This document shows, one piece after another, positions 17,975 to 25,417 of a stretch of DNA of 64,000 bases. The position numbers and the translations under genes are program-made. The stretch comes from JADJNY01 sp046349615 (GTDB lineage Bacteria > Planctomycetota > UBA1135 > GCA-002686595), in NCBI GenBank assembly GCA_046349615.1, contig JAXMBZ010000002.1, positions 124,001 through 188,000 on the forward strand, read 5' to 3'. The notes beneath the pieces are model-generated. The model made no database searches, was not told the origin of the DNA, and saw only the letters and a program-made list of their open reading frames with translations. Position 1 is the stretch's first letter, and each line of letters opens with the position of its first letter.

Positions 17975-19633
17975 TCAGTTGCGCTTGGAACCACCGAACG
18001 CGTTCTCGTAGCGGTAGTACACCTCGAGCGTCAGCACGTTGATCGCCGTCGTGTAGATCGGGCCGCCCGTGTAGGCCCAGCGATCCATGGTGGTCCAGCC
18101 GCCGCGGCGGCAGGTCTTCTCCTCGGTGTTCTGCAGGGAGATCACCGACTCGACCATCGCCTTGTTCCAGGGGCCCCAGTACTTGTTCGACTTCTTCGGG
18201 CTGTCCGGGCCGTCGTACTGGTTCAAGGCCAGCGAACCGTAGTACCAGTAGTAGTAGTCGATCGAGAGCTTGTCCTTCGACACGGTCGGCAGGTCGTTGA
18301 TCACCTGCTTCGCCGCGAGGTCGAGGAACGGATCGTCGGGGTCGTGCGTGATGAAGATGCGCGAGCACATCCCGAGGGCCGACATGACGGTCGGGTGGTA
18401 CTTGAAGTGGTCGTTCTTGCCCGTGACCGTCGCGCCGGCGCCCTTCGGGTCGATGTACCCGACCATGCCGTTGTCGGCCGTGACCCATTTGATGAACTCG
18501 AGCGCGCCGTCCATCGACTCCTTCTTCACCGTGAGTCCGGAGAGCTGCGCCGACTTGAGCGCCATGACGCACCACGTCGTGACCGACGTGTCCGCGTCGA
18601 ACACTTCCTTCGAGGCCGCGGCGTCCGTGCCCGTCTTGCGGAAGTCCTCGACTTCCATGCGGGACTGGTAGCGCCAGCCCCAGAGGCCGTTGCCCGAGGG
18701 GTTGGGGCGCTGCGCGCGCTGGATGAAGTCGACGCCCTTCTGCGCCGGGTCCTTCCAATAGCGGTTCTGCGTCAGGCCGTAGGCCTCGGCGAGGGCCATC
18801 GTCGCGAGGGCTTCGTTGTACATGAAGGCCTTGTCGCGCGTGAAGTGACCGTCGGCGTCCTGGCGCTTCGTCAGCCACATCAGGCCGTTCTTGATCACCT
18901 CGCCGACCTTGTGACGCTTCGCCTGGACCGTGTCGACGATGGTCTGCTTCGATTCGTGGCTGTAGCCCGCGCCGAGGAAGCAGAGGATCGCGAGCGAGGT
19001 GAGGCCCTCGTCGTAGAGCGGGTGGAACTCGTCCTTCGAGTCGTAGCAGGGCGAGTCGGGGTTGCAGCGGTCCTTGAGGTTGGTCGCGCTCCACGAGCCG
19101 TCCGGGTTCTGGTGGCGGATCAGCCAGCGCAGACCTTCGAGCACGGCCTTCTCGGTGCCCTCGGTCGGACCGCCGGCGCGCCCCTTCTTCGTCGTGCCGA
19201 GCTTGCGCCCGCCGAACGGCGACGGCCGCGTGCCGTGGTGCCCCCCGGTGCCCACGCCGATCGCGGTCCCGCCCGTCGTGCCGCCCGTCGTGACGTCGTC
19301 CATCGAGGTCGGGTCGCCGCGGTCGAGGTGCAGGTCCTCGGGCACCGTCTCGGTGGTCGGGATGTAGACGTCCTCCTCGAACGTCACGATCTCGTTCTCG
19401 TCGTTCTTCGGGATCGCCTTGCGGTCGATCTCCTCGGGCTTGATCTCCTCGACCGGCAGGTCCTCGCGCGGCTTCGAGATCGAGATCTGGACGGCCTCTT
19501 CCTTCTGCTTGGGCTTCTCCTTCGCGACGTACATGATGCCCAGCACGACGATGATGATCACGTGGATCGCGATGGCCATGACGAGCCACGGCGCGTTCTT
19601 CATCGCGTTCCGGAGGAAAGAGATCGGGTTCAT
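17975..19633 (-). CDS. TonB-like N-terminus fused to terpenoid-cyclase-fold (alpha/alpha toroid) domain, copy A
   Basis: A 552-residue membrane-anchored protein. Its N-terminus resembles TonB: a short basic segment, one helix at about 15-37 containing a histidine (WLVMAIAIHVIIIVVLG, H24), then a charged Lys/Glu/Pro linker (AKEKPKQKEE) and an acidic Gly/Thr-rich stretch to about residue 160. The rest is a repeat helical domain of the prenyltransferase/squalene-oxidase type, with motifs WLIRHQNPDGSW, WLTKRQDADGHF and NPSGNGLWGW. In E. coli TonB a helix histidine is needed for ExbBD coupling. No cyclase aspartate motif (DxDD) is visible, so an enzymatic role is unlikely. The start at 19633 is right before the basic segment. 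It heads a run with two TPR genes, exbB and two exbD genes. Confidence 0.85.
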   Translation of the reverse strand: MNPISFLRNAMKNAPWLVMAIAIHVIIIVVLGIMYVAKEKPKQKEEAVQISISKPREDLPVEEIKPEEIDRKAIPKNDENEIVTFEEDVYIPTTETVPEDLHLDRGDPTSMDDVTTGGTTGGTAIGVGTGGHHGTRPSPFGGRKLGTTKKGRAGGPTEGTEKAVLEGLRWLIRHQNPDGSWSATNLKDRCNPDSPCYDSKDEFHPLYDEGLTSLAILCFLGAGYSHESKQTIVDTVQAKRHKVGEVIKNGLMWLTKRQDADGHFTRDKAFMYNEALATMALAEAYGLTQNRYWKDPAQKGVDFIQRAQRPNPSGNGLWGWRYQSRMEVEDFRKTGTDAAASKEVFDADTSVTTWCVMALKSAQLSGLTVKKESMDGALEFIKWVTADNGMVGYIDPKGAGATVTGKNDHFKYHPTVMSALGMCSRIFITHDPDDPFLDLAAKQVINDLPTVSKDKLSIDYYYWYYGSLALNQYDGPDSPKKSNKYWGPWNKAMVESVISLQNTEEKTCRRGGWTTMDRWAYTGGPIYTTAINVLTLEVYYRYENAFGGSKRN

Positions 19634-19751
19634 GTTGCTCTCGAGGGGATCCGGGGCTCGTGTCCGAGCGGGGGGGGAGGACACGACCCGTTGGGGATGG
19701 GGAGATGGCTTCGCCGACGCGCAGCGGAAGGCCTACCGAGGAGGGCGGGGG

Positions 19752-19779
19752 ATGTTACCCGATTTTGACCCGCTGGCAA
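19752..19779 (-). promoter_or_regulatory. putative sigma-70-type promoter of the TonB-like/ExbBD operon
   Basis: Read on the minus strand, TTGCCA (19779-19774) and TAACAT (19757-19752) are separated by 16 bases. They match the -35 consensus in five positions and the -10 in four. Transcription would start near 19745, giving a leader of about 110 bases before the ATG at 19633. The -10-side sequence GGTAACA preceded by an A-run also occurs upstream of the paralogue at 21669, which supports a functional site. Confidence 0.4.
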
Positions 19780-19953
19780 TCGCGGGGGATCGGGCATCCA
19801 GACCTCCGTCGGCGACGTGTGGGGCGCACACGTCCGCAGGTTCGACGTGGGACAGGGCAAGCTTCCTCGCGCGACGTCCCGCTCGGACGCGGCGCGCGAG
19901 GGACCAGCGGCTCGCCAGAACACGGCGCTCGGTCGGCGCCGAGAGCGCTCCCG

Positions 19954-19976
19954 GCCGCGCGCGGTGAGCGCGCGGC
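19954..19976 (-). terminator. hairpin downstream of toroid copy B
   Basis: A perfect 9-bp stem (19954-19962 with 19968-19976) with a 5-base loop lies 16 bases past the stop at 19993. No T-run follows, so termination would be weak or Rho-assisted. Confidence 0.35.
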
Positions 19977-19992
19977 GGGAGTCGGGTTCCGC

Positions 19993-21669
19993 TCACCGCG
20001 CGCGCACGCTTCCGACGAAGGCGTTCGCATAGCGGTAGTAGACCTCGAGGGTCAGGACGGCGACCGCCGTGCTGTAGACGGGCCCGCCCGCGTAGGCCCA
20101 GCGATCGGGCGTGATCCACCCGCCGTTGCGGCAGCTCTTCGGCGTCGTGTCGGCGAGCCCTTCGAGCGCGTCGACCATCGCCTTGTTCCACGGACCCCAG
20201 TACTTGCCCGACTTGCGCGGGCTGTCCGGTCCATCGAACTGGTTCAGCGCGAGCGAGCCGTAGTACCAGTAGTAGTAGTCGACGGAGAGCTTGTCGGACC
20301 GGACGGTCGGCAGGTCCTGGACGACCTGCCGCGCCGAGAGCTCGAGCACCGGATCGCTCGCGTCGTGCCGCACGAAGGCGCGCGTGCACATCCCGAGTGC
20401 CGACATGACGGCCGGGTGATACTGGAAGTGGTCGTTCTTGCCGGTGACCGTCGCGCCGGCGCCCTTCGGGTCGATGTACCCGACGAGCCCGTTGTCCGCG
20501 GTCACCCAGTTCACGAACGCGTACCCACCCTCCATCGACGCGCGGTCGACCGTGAGCTCAGCGAGCTCCGCCGACTTGAGCGCCATGACGCACCAGGTCG
20601 TCACGGACGTGTCCGAATCGAAGAGGTCCTTCGAGCCCGCGCCGTCCGACGCGCTCCGGCGTTGGTCCTCGACCTCGCTGCGCGGCAGGTAGCGCCAGCC
20701 CCAGAGCCCGCTGCCCGACGGGTTCGGCCGCTGCGCGCGCTCGAGGAAGTCGACGCCGCGCTGCGCGGGCTCCTTCCAGTACTTGTTGCGCGAGAGCCCG
20801 TAGGCCTCGGCGAGCGCCATCGTCGCGAGCGCCTCGTTGTAGAGGAACGCCTTGTCCTTCGAGAACTGGCCGTTCTCGTGCTGGCGCTTCACGAGCCATT
20901 GGAGACCGCTCTTCACGATCTCGCCGATGCGGTAGCGCTTCCCGTCGACCGGATCGACGAGGTACTGCTTCGACTCGTGGCTGTAGCCCGCGCCGAGGAA
21001 GGTCAGCACCGCGAGCGCCGTCGTCCCCTCGTCGTAGAGGTCGTGGAACTCGGCCTTCTCGGGCGCGCAGCCGCCGTTCGCCTGGCAGCGCTCGTGGAGA
21101 CGCGCCGCCGACCACGAACCGTCGGCGAGCTGGTGACGCGCGAGCCACTGCATGCCGTGGAGGACGAGGGCCTCCTCGCGGCGCCCGCCCCCTTCCGGGC
21201 CGCCCAAGGTGCCGTGACGACGCCTGCCCGGGTCGCGTGACTGGAACGGCCCGACGCCCTGACCTTTCACCCTCCCCGGGCCCACCCCCGCGGGCGTGTT
21301 GCCGCCGCTGTCGCCGGTGTCGACGAGCGCGGTCGAGTTCGGATCGCCGACCTCCTCGGTGGGCGTCGTCTCGTCCTGGAACGGGACGTACACGGGCTCG
21401 GTCGTGTCGACGAGCTTCTCCTCGACGTTGTCCGGGATCTTCGTGCGCACGATCTCGACCGGCGCGATGTCCTCGGGCGGGAGCTCGACCTCGCGCGGCG
21501 CGACGGCGCGGAGCGTGATCGACTCCTCGGGCCGCGTCGGCCGTTCCTTCGCGACGTACCAGATGCCGAGCGTCACGATCACGATCGCGTGGAGCGCGAC
21601 CGCCATGACGATCCACGGTGCGTTGCGAGCGAGCTGGGTGAGAGCACGAACCGGATTCCAGGTCCTCAT
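19993..21669 (-). CDS. TonB-like N-terminus fused to terpenoid-cyclase-fold (alpha/alpha toroid) domain, copy B
   Basis: A 558-residue paralogue of the protein encoded just downstream, and clearly the product of a tandem duplication: the two share long stretches such as TSVTTWCVMALKSA and DPKGAGATVTGKNDHF. The TonB-like helix is conserved (NAPWIVMAVALHAIVIVTLG, H27), as is the acidic Gly-rich linker. Linker sequences differ more than the toroid domain. Toroid repeats show WLARHQLADGSW and WLVKRQHENGQF. The start at 21669 puts the ATG ahead of the basic segment that precedes the helix. With copy A it may provide two alternative energised arms for one ExbBD motor. A separate leader of over 350 bases upstream suggests its own promoter. 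Confidence 0.84.
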   Translation of the reverse strand: MRTWNPVRALTQLARNAPWIVMAVALHAIVIVTLGIWYVAKERPTRPEESITLRAVAPREVELPPEDIAPVEIVRTKIPDNVEEKLVDTTEPVYVPFQDETTPTEEVGDPNSTALVDTGDSGGNTPAGVGPGRVKGQGVGPFQSRDPGRRRHGTLGGPEGGGRREEALVLHGMQWLARHQLADGSWSAARLHERCQANGGCAPEKAEFHDLYDEGTTALAVLTFLGAGYSHESKQYLVDPVDGKRYRIGEIVKSGLQWLVKRQHENGQFSKDKAFLYNEALATMALAEAYGLSRNKYWKEPAQRGVDFLERAQRPNPSGSGLWGWRYLPRSEVEDQRRSASDGAGSKDLFDSDTSVTTWCVMALKSAELAELTVDRASMEGGYAFVNWVTADNGLVGYIDPKGAGATVTGKNDHFQYHPAVMSALGMCTRAFVRHDASDPVLELSARQVVQDLPTVRSDKLSVDYYYWYYGSLALNQFDGPDSPRKSGKYWGPWNKAMVDALEGLADTTPKSCRNGGWITPDRWAYAGGPVYSTAVAVLTLEVYYRYANAFVGSVRAR

Positions 21670-22042
21670 GGGTGTTGTTCTCCGAAAGAGCGTCGTGAGG
21701 AGCGTCTGCGCCGCGGACGACTCGCGCGGCACGGCCCCTCGGCGCCGTTCGCGAGCGGATAACCACTCGCCTCGAACCTGTTACCGGACTTTTCCGCCGC
21801 GACTCGAGCGATTTCTCTCGCCTCCTTCGCGTCGCGCGATCGTGAACGCACATCGGCGCCGCGTGCGTGTTGCGAGCGGAGGCGCACGTCGCTCGCGGCG
21901 GCTCGCGGGTCGCGAATTCGCCGAGAAAAACCGCGTTCGGAAACGAATCGAGCGCTCGCGCACCCGAGCTGCTCGCGAGCGTGCGTGCGTCCGCGCACCG
22001 AACCCGCTCGATCGATACCATCCGGTCTCCCGGAGAACCTCC
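21670..22042. other. 373-base divergent intergenic region
   Basis: The stretch separates toroid copy B (minus) from the DUF1570-type peptidase (plus). It is noticeably less GC-rich than its surroundings between about 21755 and 21960. On the minus strand, about 115 bases upstream of copy B, it carries GAAAAGTCCGGTAACAGG, similar to the promoter-side sequence of copy A. On the plus strand GGAG lies eight bases before the ATG at 22043. It probably contains promoters for both directions. Confidence 0.45.
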
Positions 22043-23266
22043 ATGTCGCTCCCGCACCTGCTCGCCTGTGCGCTCCTCCTCGCCGTCGACGCCAAGAAGC
22101 GCGTCCCGGACTACGTGCTGACGACCAAGGAGACGCGCCTCCAGGGCCGCGTCGTGTACGAGGACGACGCGCGCGTACTCCTCCGAGACGGTTCGCGGAC
22201 GACCGAGATCGCGCGCCGCGACGTGAAGGAGCTCCGCTCGCGCGCCGCGCTCTCGCGCTCGACGCTGGCCGAGTGGAACGCGCTCGCGCCGACGGACGTG
22301 CCGGGACTCGTGACGCTCGCGCGCTCGGCGCGCGAACGCGACCTGCTCGAGGAAGCAGACCTCTTCGCGTGGCACGCGCTCGTGCTCGACCCGCGGAGCG
22401 AGGCCGCGCACCAACTGCTCGGCCACGTGCGTCGCGGCGAGGCGTGGGGCTTCACCGAGGGCACGCGTCGGATCGCGTTCGACGACCGCGACGCCGCGCA
22501 CGCCGACTTCGGTTCCGCGTGGCGCTTCGCCGCGCCGCACTGGAGCGTGCGCACGAACCTCCCGCTCGCGAACGCGACGACGATCGCGCTCGACCTCGAG
22601 AACGCGTACCAGGCCTTCTTCGCGGAGTTCGGCCGCGACCTCGAGCTGCGCGAGCTCCTCGCGCCGATCGGCGCGGACGTCCACGCGGACAAGGCGTCGT
22701 TCCCCGAGCAGGTGGGAGGGCGCACGGCGTGGTTCGACCGCGAGCGCGAGGTCCTCGTCGTCGACGCGAGCCGCGGCCTCGTTCGCGGCTCGATGTTCCA
22801 CGAGGCCGCGCACGCGCTGCTCCACGCGACGTCGACGCGCGCGCGGAACACGCCGGGCGCGATCCCGGCCTGGCTCGACGAAGGGCTCGCCGAGTACCTC
22901 GCGTACTCGCTCTCCGGCGACGCGGAGCCCGGACGTGCGCGCTTCCAGACCGGTCTCCCCGCGAAGCGCTGGTTCGAGCTCCACGCGGGCGCGAAGGACC
23001 GCTACGACCTCGGGCGCGTCCTCTCGTTGAGCTCGGGCGACTACACCGCGTCCGTCGAGGCCGACCTGAAATACGCGCAGAGCTACACGCTCGTGCACTA
23101 CCTGCTCCACGGCGACGGAGGCGCGCTGCGTCCGCGCTTCCTCGCCTTCGTGCGCGGTGCGTATCAGGGCCAAGGTTCGCCGACGCACTTCAAGAAGGCG
23201 CTCGGCGGCGACGTCGCGGCGCTCGAGCGCGGCTGGCACGCGTGGGCGCTCGAGCACGCTCGTTGA
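22043..23266 (+). CDS. exported DUF1570-type zinc metallopeptidase-like protein
   Basis: A 407-residue protein with a short hydrophobic start (HLLACALLLAVDA) that may be a signal peptide. The metal site HEAAH is at residues 253-257 and is followed about 23 residues later by AWLDEGLAEYLA, giving the third (Glu) ligand. This order (HExxH then EGxAxY) is that of gluzincin peptidases and of the planctomycete-rich DUF1570 family. The region before the core contains VYEDDARVLLRDGSRTTEI, a beta segment common in planctomycete exported proteins. A Shine-Dalgarno GGAG eight bases upstream supports the ATG at 22043. The substrate is unknown. Confidence 0.8.
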   Translation: MSLPHLLACALLLAVDAKKRVPDYVLTTKETRLQGRVVYEDDARVLLRDGSRTTEIARRDVKELRSRAALSRSTLAEWNALAPTDVPGLVTLARSARERDLLEEADLFAWHALVLDPRSEAAHQLLGHVRRGEAWGFTEGTRRIAFDDRDAAHADFGSAWRFAAPHWSVRTNLPLANATTIALDLENAYQAFFAEFGRDLELRELLAPIGADVHADKASFPEQVGGRTAWFDREREVLVVDASRGLVRGSMFHEAAHALLHATSTRARNTPGAIPAWLDEGLAEYLAYSLSGDAEPGRARFQTGLPAKRWFELHAGAKDRYDLGRVLSLSSGDYTASVEADLKYAQSYTLVHYLLHGDGGALRPRFLAFVRGAYQGQGSPTHFKKALGGDVAALERGWHAWALEHAR

Positions 23267-23421
23267 CGCGGCGCGCGTGTGCCGCGAGCGCGCTCGTCGA
23301 GCTCACGCGCGCGAGCTTCGAGCGCGCTCCACGGCGACGCGCGTGAGGACGGACCGCGCGCGTGGTACAACCCGCGCGCGTCGCGTGGGGGTCGCGACGC
23401 ATCGATCGGCAGGTGATTTCG

Positions 23422-25272
23422 ATGCTCTTCGCGCTCTTCGTCGTCCTTCAGTCCGCAGCCTCGGCCGAAGTCCTCTCCTCGAACGGACGCTACGTCGCCG
23501 TGCTCACGCCCCGCGCGGGCGAGAGCGGCAAGGGGGCGCGCGCGGACCTCGTCGTGAACGAAGTCCTCGCGGGCGCGGAGCGGCGCAAGCTCTGGAGCGG
23601 TCTCGTGCCGCTCGACCGCGCGGACGCCGCTCCGGGCACGCGGCGCGACTTCGTGACGGACGACGGCGCCGCCTTCGTGCGCATCGACTCCGCTCCGGGG
23701 GAACTCCCCGCCGTGCGCGAGGTGCTCAAGGGCACGAACGCGGCCGTGCTCGCACTCTCCGACCTCGCCGCGGAAGCGGATTCGACCGGGCGCTGGATCG
23801 ACCTCGAGCACGGCCTGCGCTGGCGTCCGGCGGAGGACGGCCTCAACGCGAAGTGGATGCTCGACCTGCTCGGCGTCGACGGGCTCGTGCGCACGCTCGA
23901 GCTCGACGGCGGGCGGCTCGAGGTGCAGCGCGACACGACGCGCGCGCTCGACCTGCTCGTGCACCCGCCGGTGCCCGAACCCGTGTTCCCTGCGACGCAG
24001 GAGACGTGGGTCGATTCGTGGGACGGACCGCGCCTCGCCTATGCGGGCGCGACGCTCGAGTTCGAGGGCCACGGCCACGATCCGAGCGAGAGCTGGCGCT
24101 TCATCGGCTTCCAGGTCGTCGGCAACCCGTTCGAGACGCGGAAGCTCGTGCTCGTCCCGCGCGGCGTGCCGCCGCAGGGCGCCGCCGCGCAGGTCGTCAA
24201 GCCGCACCTCTGGACGGCGCGGGTCAACGGGCTCCCGCCCGGCACGTTCGAGGTCGCGATCGCGGGCCGCGAGACCCCCGCGGGCGACGCGCGCCGCGAT
24301 CCCGCGCGGCTCGATCCCGCGGGCCGCGCGGTCGAGCTCGTCACGCCGCACCTCGTCGCCGAGCTGCGCCTCGCGGGGCCGGTGGATGCGCGCGACGCGG
24401 TCGCGCTCTACGACGACGGGCGGCTCGAGCTCGACTACGCGGGCAAGCGCGTCCTGCGCCTCGCGTCGATCGACGACGAAGCGCGCGTGCGCTCGCGCGT
24501 CGCGTCGCTCCCGACCGAGGCTCCGCGTCCGCCGCTCGCTTCCGACGTCGAGCGCGTCGGCGCGCTCACGTGGCGCACGAAGGAGCGTCCGTCGCGCGTG
24601 CTGCTCGGCAAGGACCTCTCCGGCCCCGCGCGCGCGCTCGTCGACGAGCTCACGCGCCTGCGCGACGGCCTCGATCCGGCGCGCGCGACCGTCGCCTATG
24701 CGCTCGACCCCGCGAAGAGCTCGCTGCTCGTGCGCACCGGCTCCGCGGGGCTCTTCTCGGCGTTCGGCCACGACCACGAGCTCTCCGCGCGCACGTTCGA
24801 GGCGCGCTTCGACGTCGACGAGAAGGACGTGTTCCGCTCCAAGGTCGCGTTCTCGATCGACGCGACGTCGTTCCACGTCGTCGACCAGGAGAGCCTCGAC
24901 GATGCGAAGGAGATCGAGGCGAACATGAACACCGGCGTCCTCGAAAGCGCGAGCTTCCCGCGGATCGAGTTCGCGAGCACGAGCCTCGCGCTCCGCCAGG
25001 GCGAACCCGCCGAGCGCGCGCTCGCCGCGTTCGCGGGCAAGGAGGTCGAGGTCACGCTCACGGGCGAGCTCACGCTCCACGGCGTCAAGAAGACGATGCG
25101 GGTGCCGGGCCGGCTCTCGCTCGAGCGCGACCTCCTGCGCGTGCGCGGCGAATTCGCGCTGAAGCAGACGGACTACGGGATCAAGCCGTACTCCGCGGTC
25201 GGCGGCGCGGTGAAGGTCGAGGACAAGCTGCGCATCGTGTACGACTTCCAGGCGCCGCGCTCGGGACGCTGA
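23422..25272 (+). CDS. exported protein with C-terminal YceI-like domain
   Basis: A 616-residue protein beginning with a signal peptide (MLFALFVVLQSAASAE). The first 400 residues are beta-rich with no family I recognise. From about residue 425 to the end lies a YceI-like lipocalin-type domain: YALDPAKSSLLVRTGSAG, FGHDHELSARTFEARFDVD, MNTGVLESASFPRIEF, TLHGVKKTMRVPG and KQTDYGIKPYSAVGG are the ordered blocks of that family. YceI domains bind isoprenoid-type lipids in the periplasm. The fusion to a large N-terminal region is unusual. It starts 155 bases after the DUF1570 gene on the same strand. Confidence 0.82.
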   Translation: MLFALFVVLQSAASAEVLSSNGRYVAVLTPRAGESGKGARADLVVNEVLAGAERRKLWSGLVPLDRADAAPGTRRDFVTDDGAAFVRIDSAPGELPAVREVLKGTNAAVLALSDLAAEADSTGRWIDLEHGLRWRPAEDGLNAKWMLDLLGVDGLVRTLELDGGRLEVQRDTTRALDLLVHPPVPEPVFPATQETWVDSWDGPRLAYAGATLEFEGHGHDPSESWRFIGFQVVGNPFETRKLVLVPRGVPPQGAAAQVVKPHLWTARVNGLPPGTFEVAIAGRETPAGDARRDPARLDPAGRAVELVTPHLVAELRLAGPVDARDAVALYDDGRLELDYAGKRVLRLASIDDEARVRSRVASLPTEAPRPPLASDVERVGALTWRTKERPSRVLLGKDLSGPARALVDELTRLRDGLDPARATVAYALDPAKSSLLVRTGSAGLFSAFGHDHELSARTFEARFDVDEKDVFRSKVAFSIDATSFHVVDQESLDDAKEIEANMNTGVLESASFPRIEFASTSLALRQGEPAERALAAFAGKEVEVTLTGELTLHGVKKTMRVPGRLSLERDLLRVRGEFALKQTDYGIKPYSAVGGAVKVEDKLRIVYDFQAPRSGR

Positions 25273-25313
25273 ACGAGCCGCGAGTCGCGTCCGACGGCGC
25301 GTTCGATCCGCAC

Positions 25314-25337
25314 TCGACGGGGCGCGCCCGCCGTCGA
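25314..25337. terminator. hairpin between convergent genes
   Basis: TCGACGG (25314-25320) pairs with CCGTCGA (25331-25337) around a GC-rich loop. It lies 42 bases past the YceI-protein stop and 80 bases before the stop of the convergent M28 gene. There is no T-run. Confidence 0.3.
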
Positions 25338-25417
25338 GGAGCGCGTGCGACGTCCAGGGCCGGAGCGACGCGCGCGAGCGTCGCACGGAGTCGGCGATCC
25401 CCGCGCTTCGTCGCGGT

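Larger units (their letters stand above)
19634..19992. other. 359-base region between the two toroid paralogues
   Basis: It holds a promoter-like pair at 19752-19779 for the downstream operon, and at 19954-19976 a hairpin just past the stop of copy B. No gene was recognised in the remainder. Confidence 0.5.

Noticed and set aside
17975..21669. The two toroid proteins considered as squalene-hopene cyclases
   Set aside because: They have the helical repeat fold and NPxGxGLWGW-type motifs but no DxDD protonation motif visible, and they carry a TonB-like membrane anchor, so a cyclase call is not supported.
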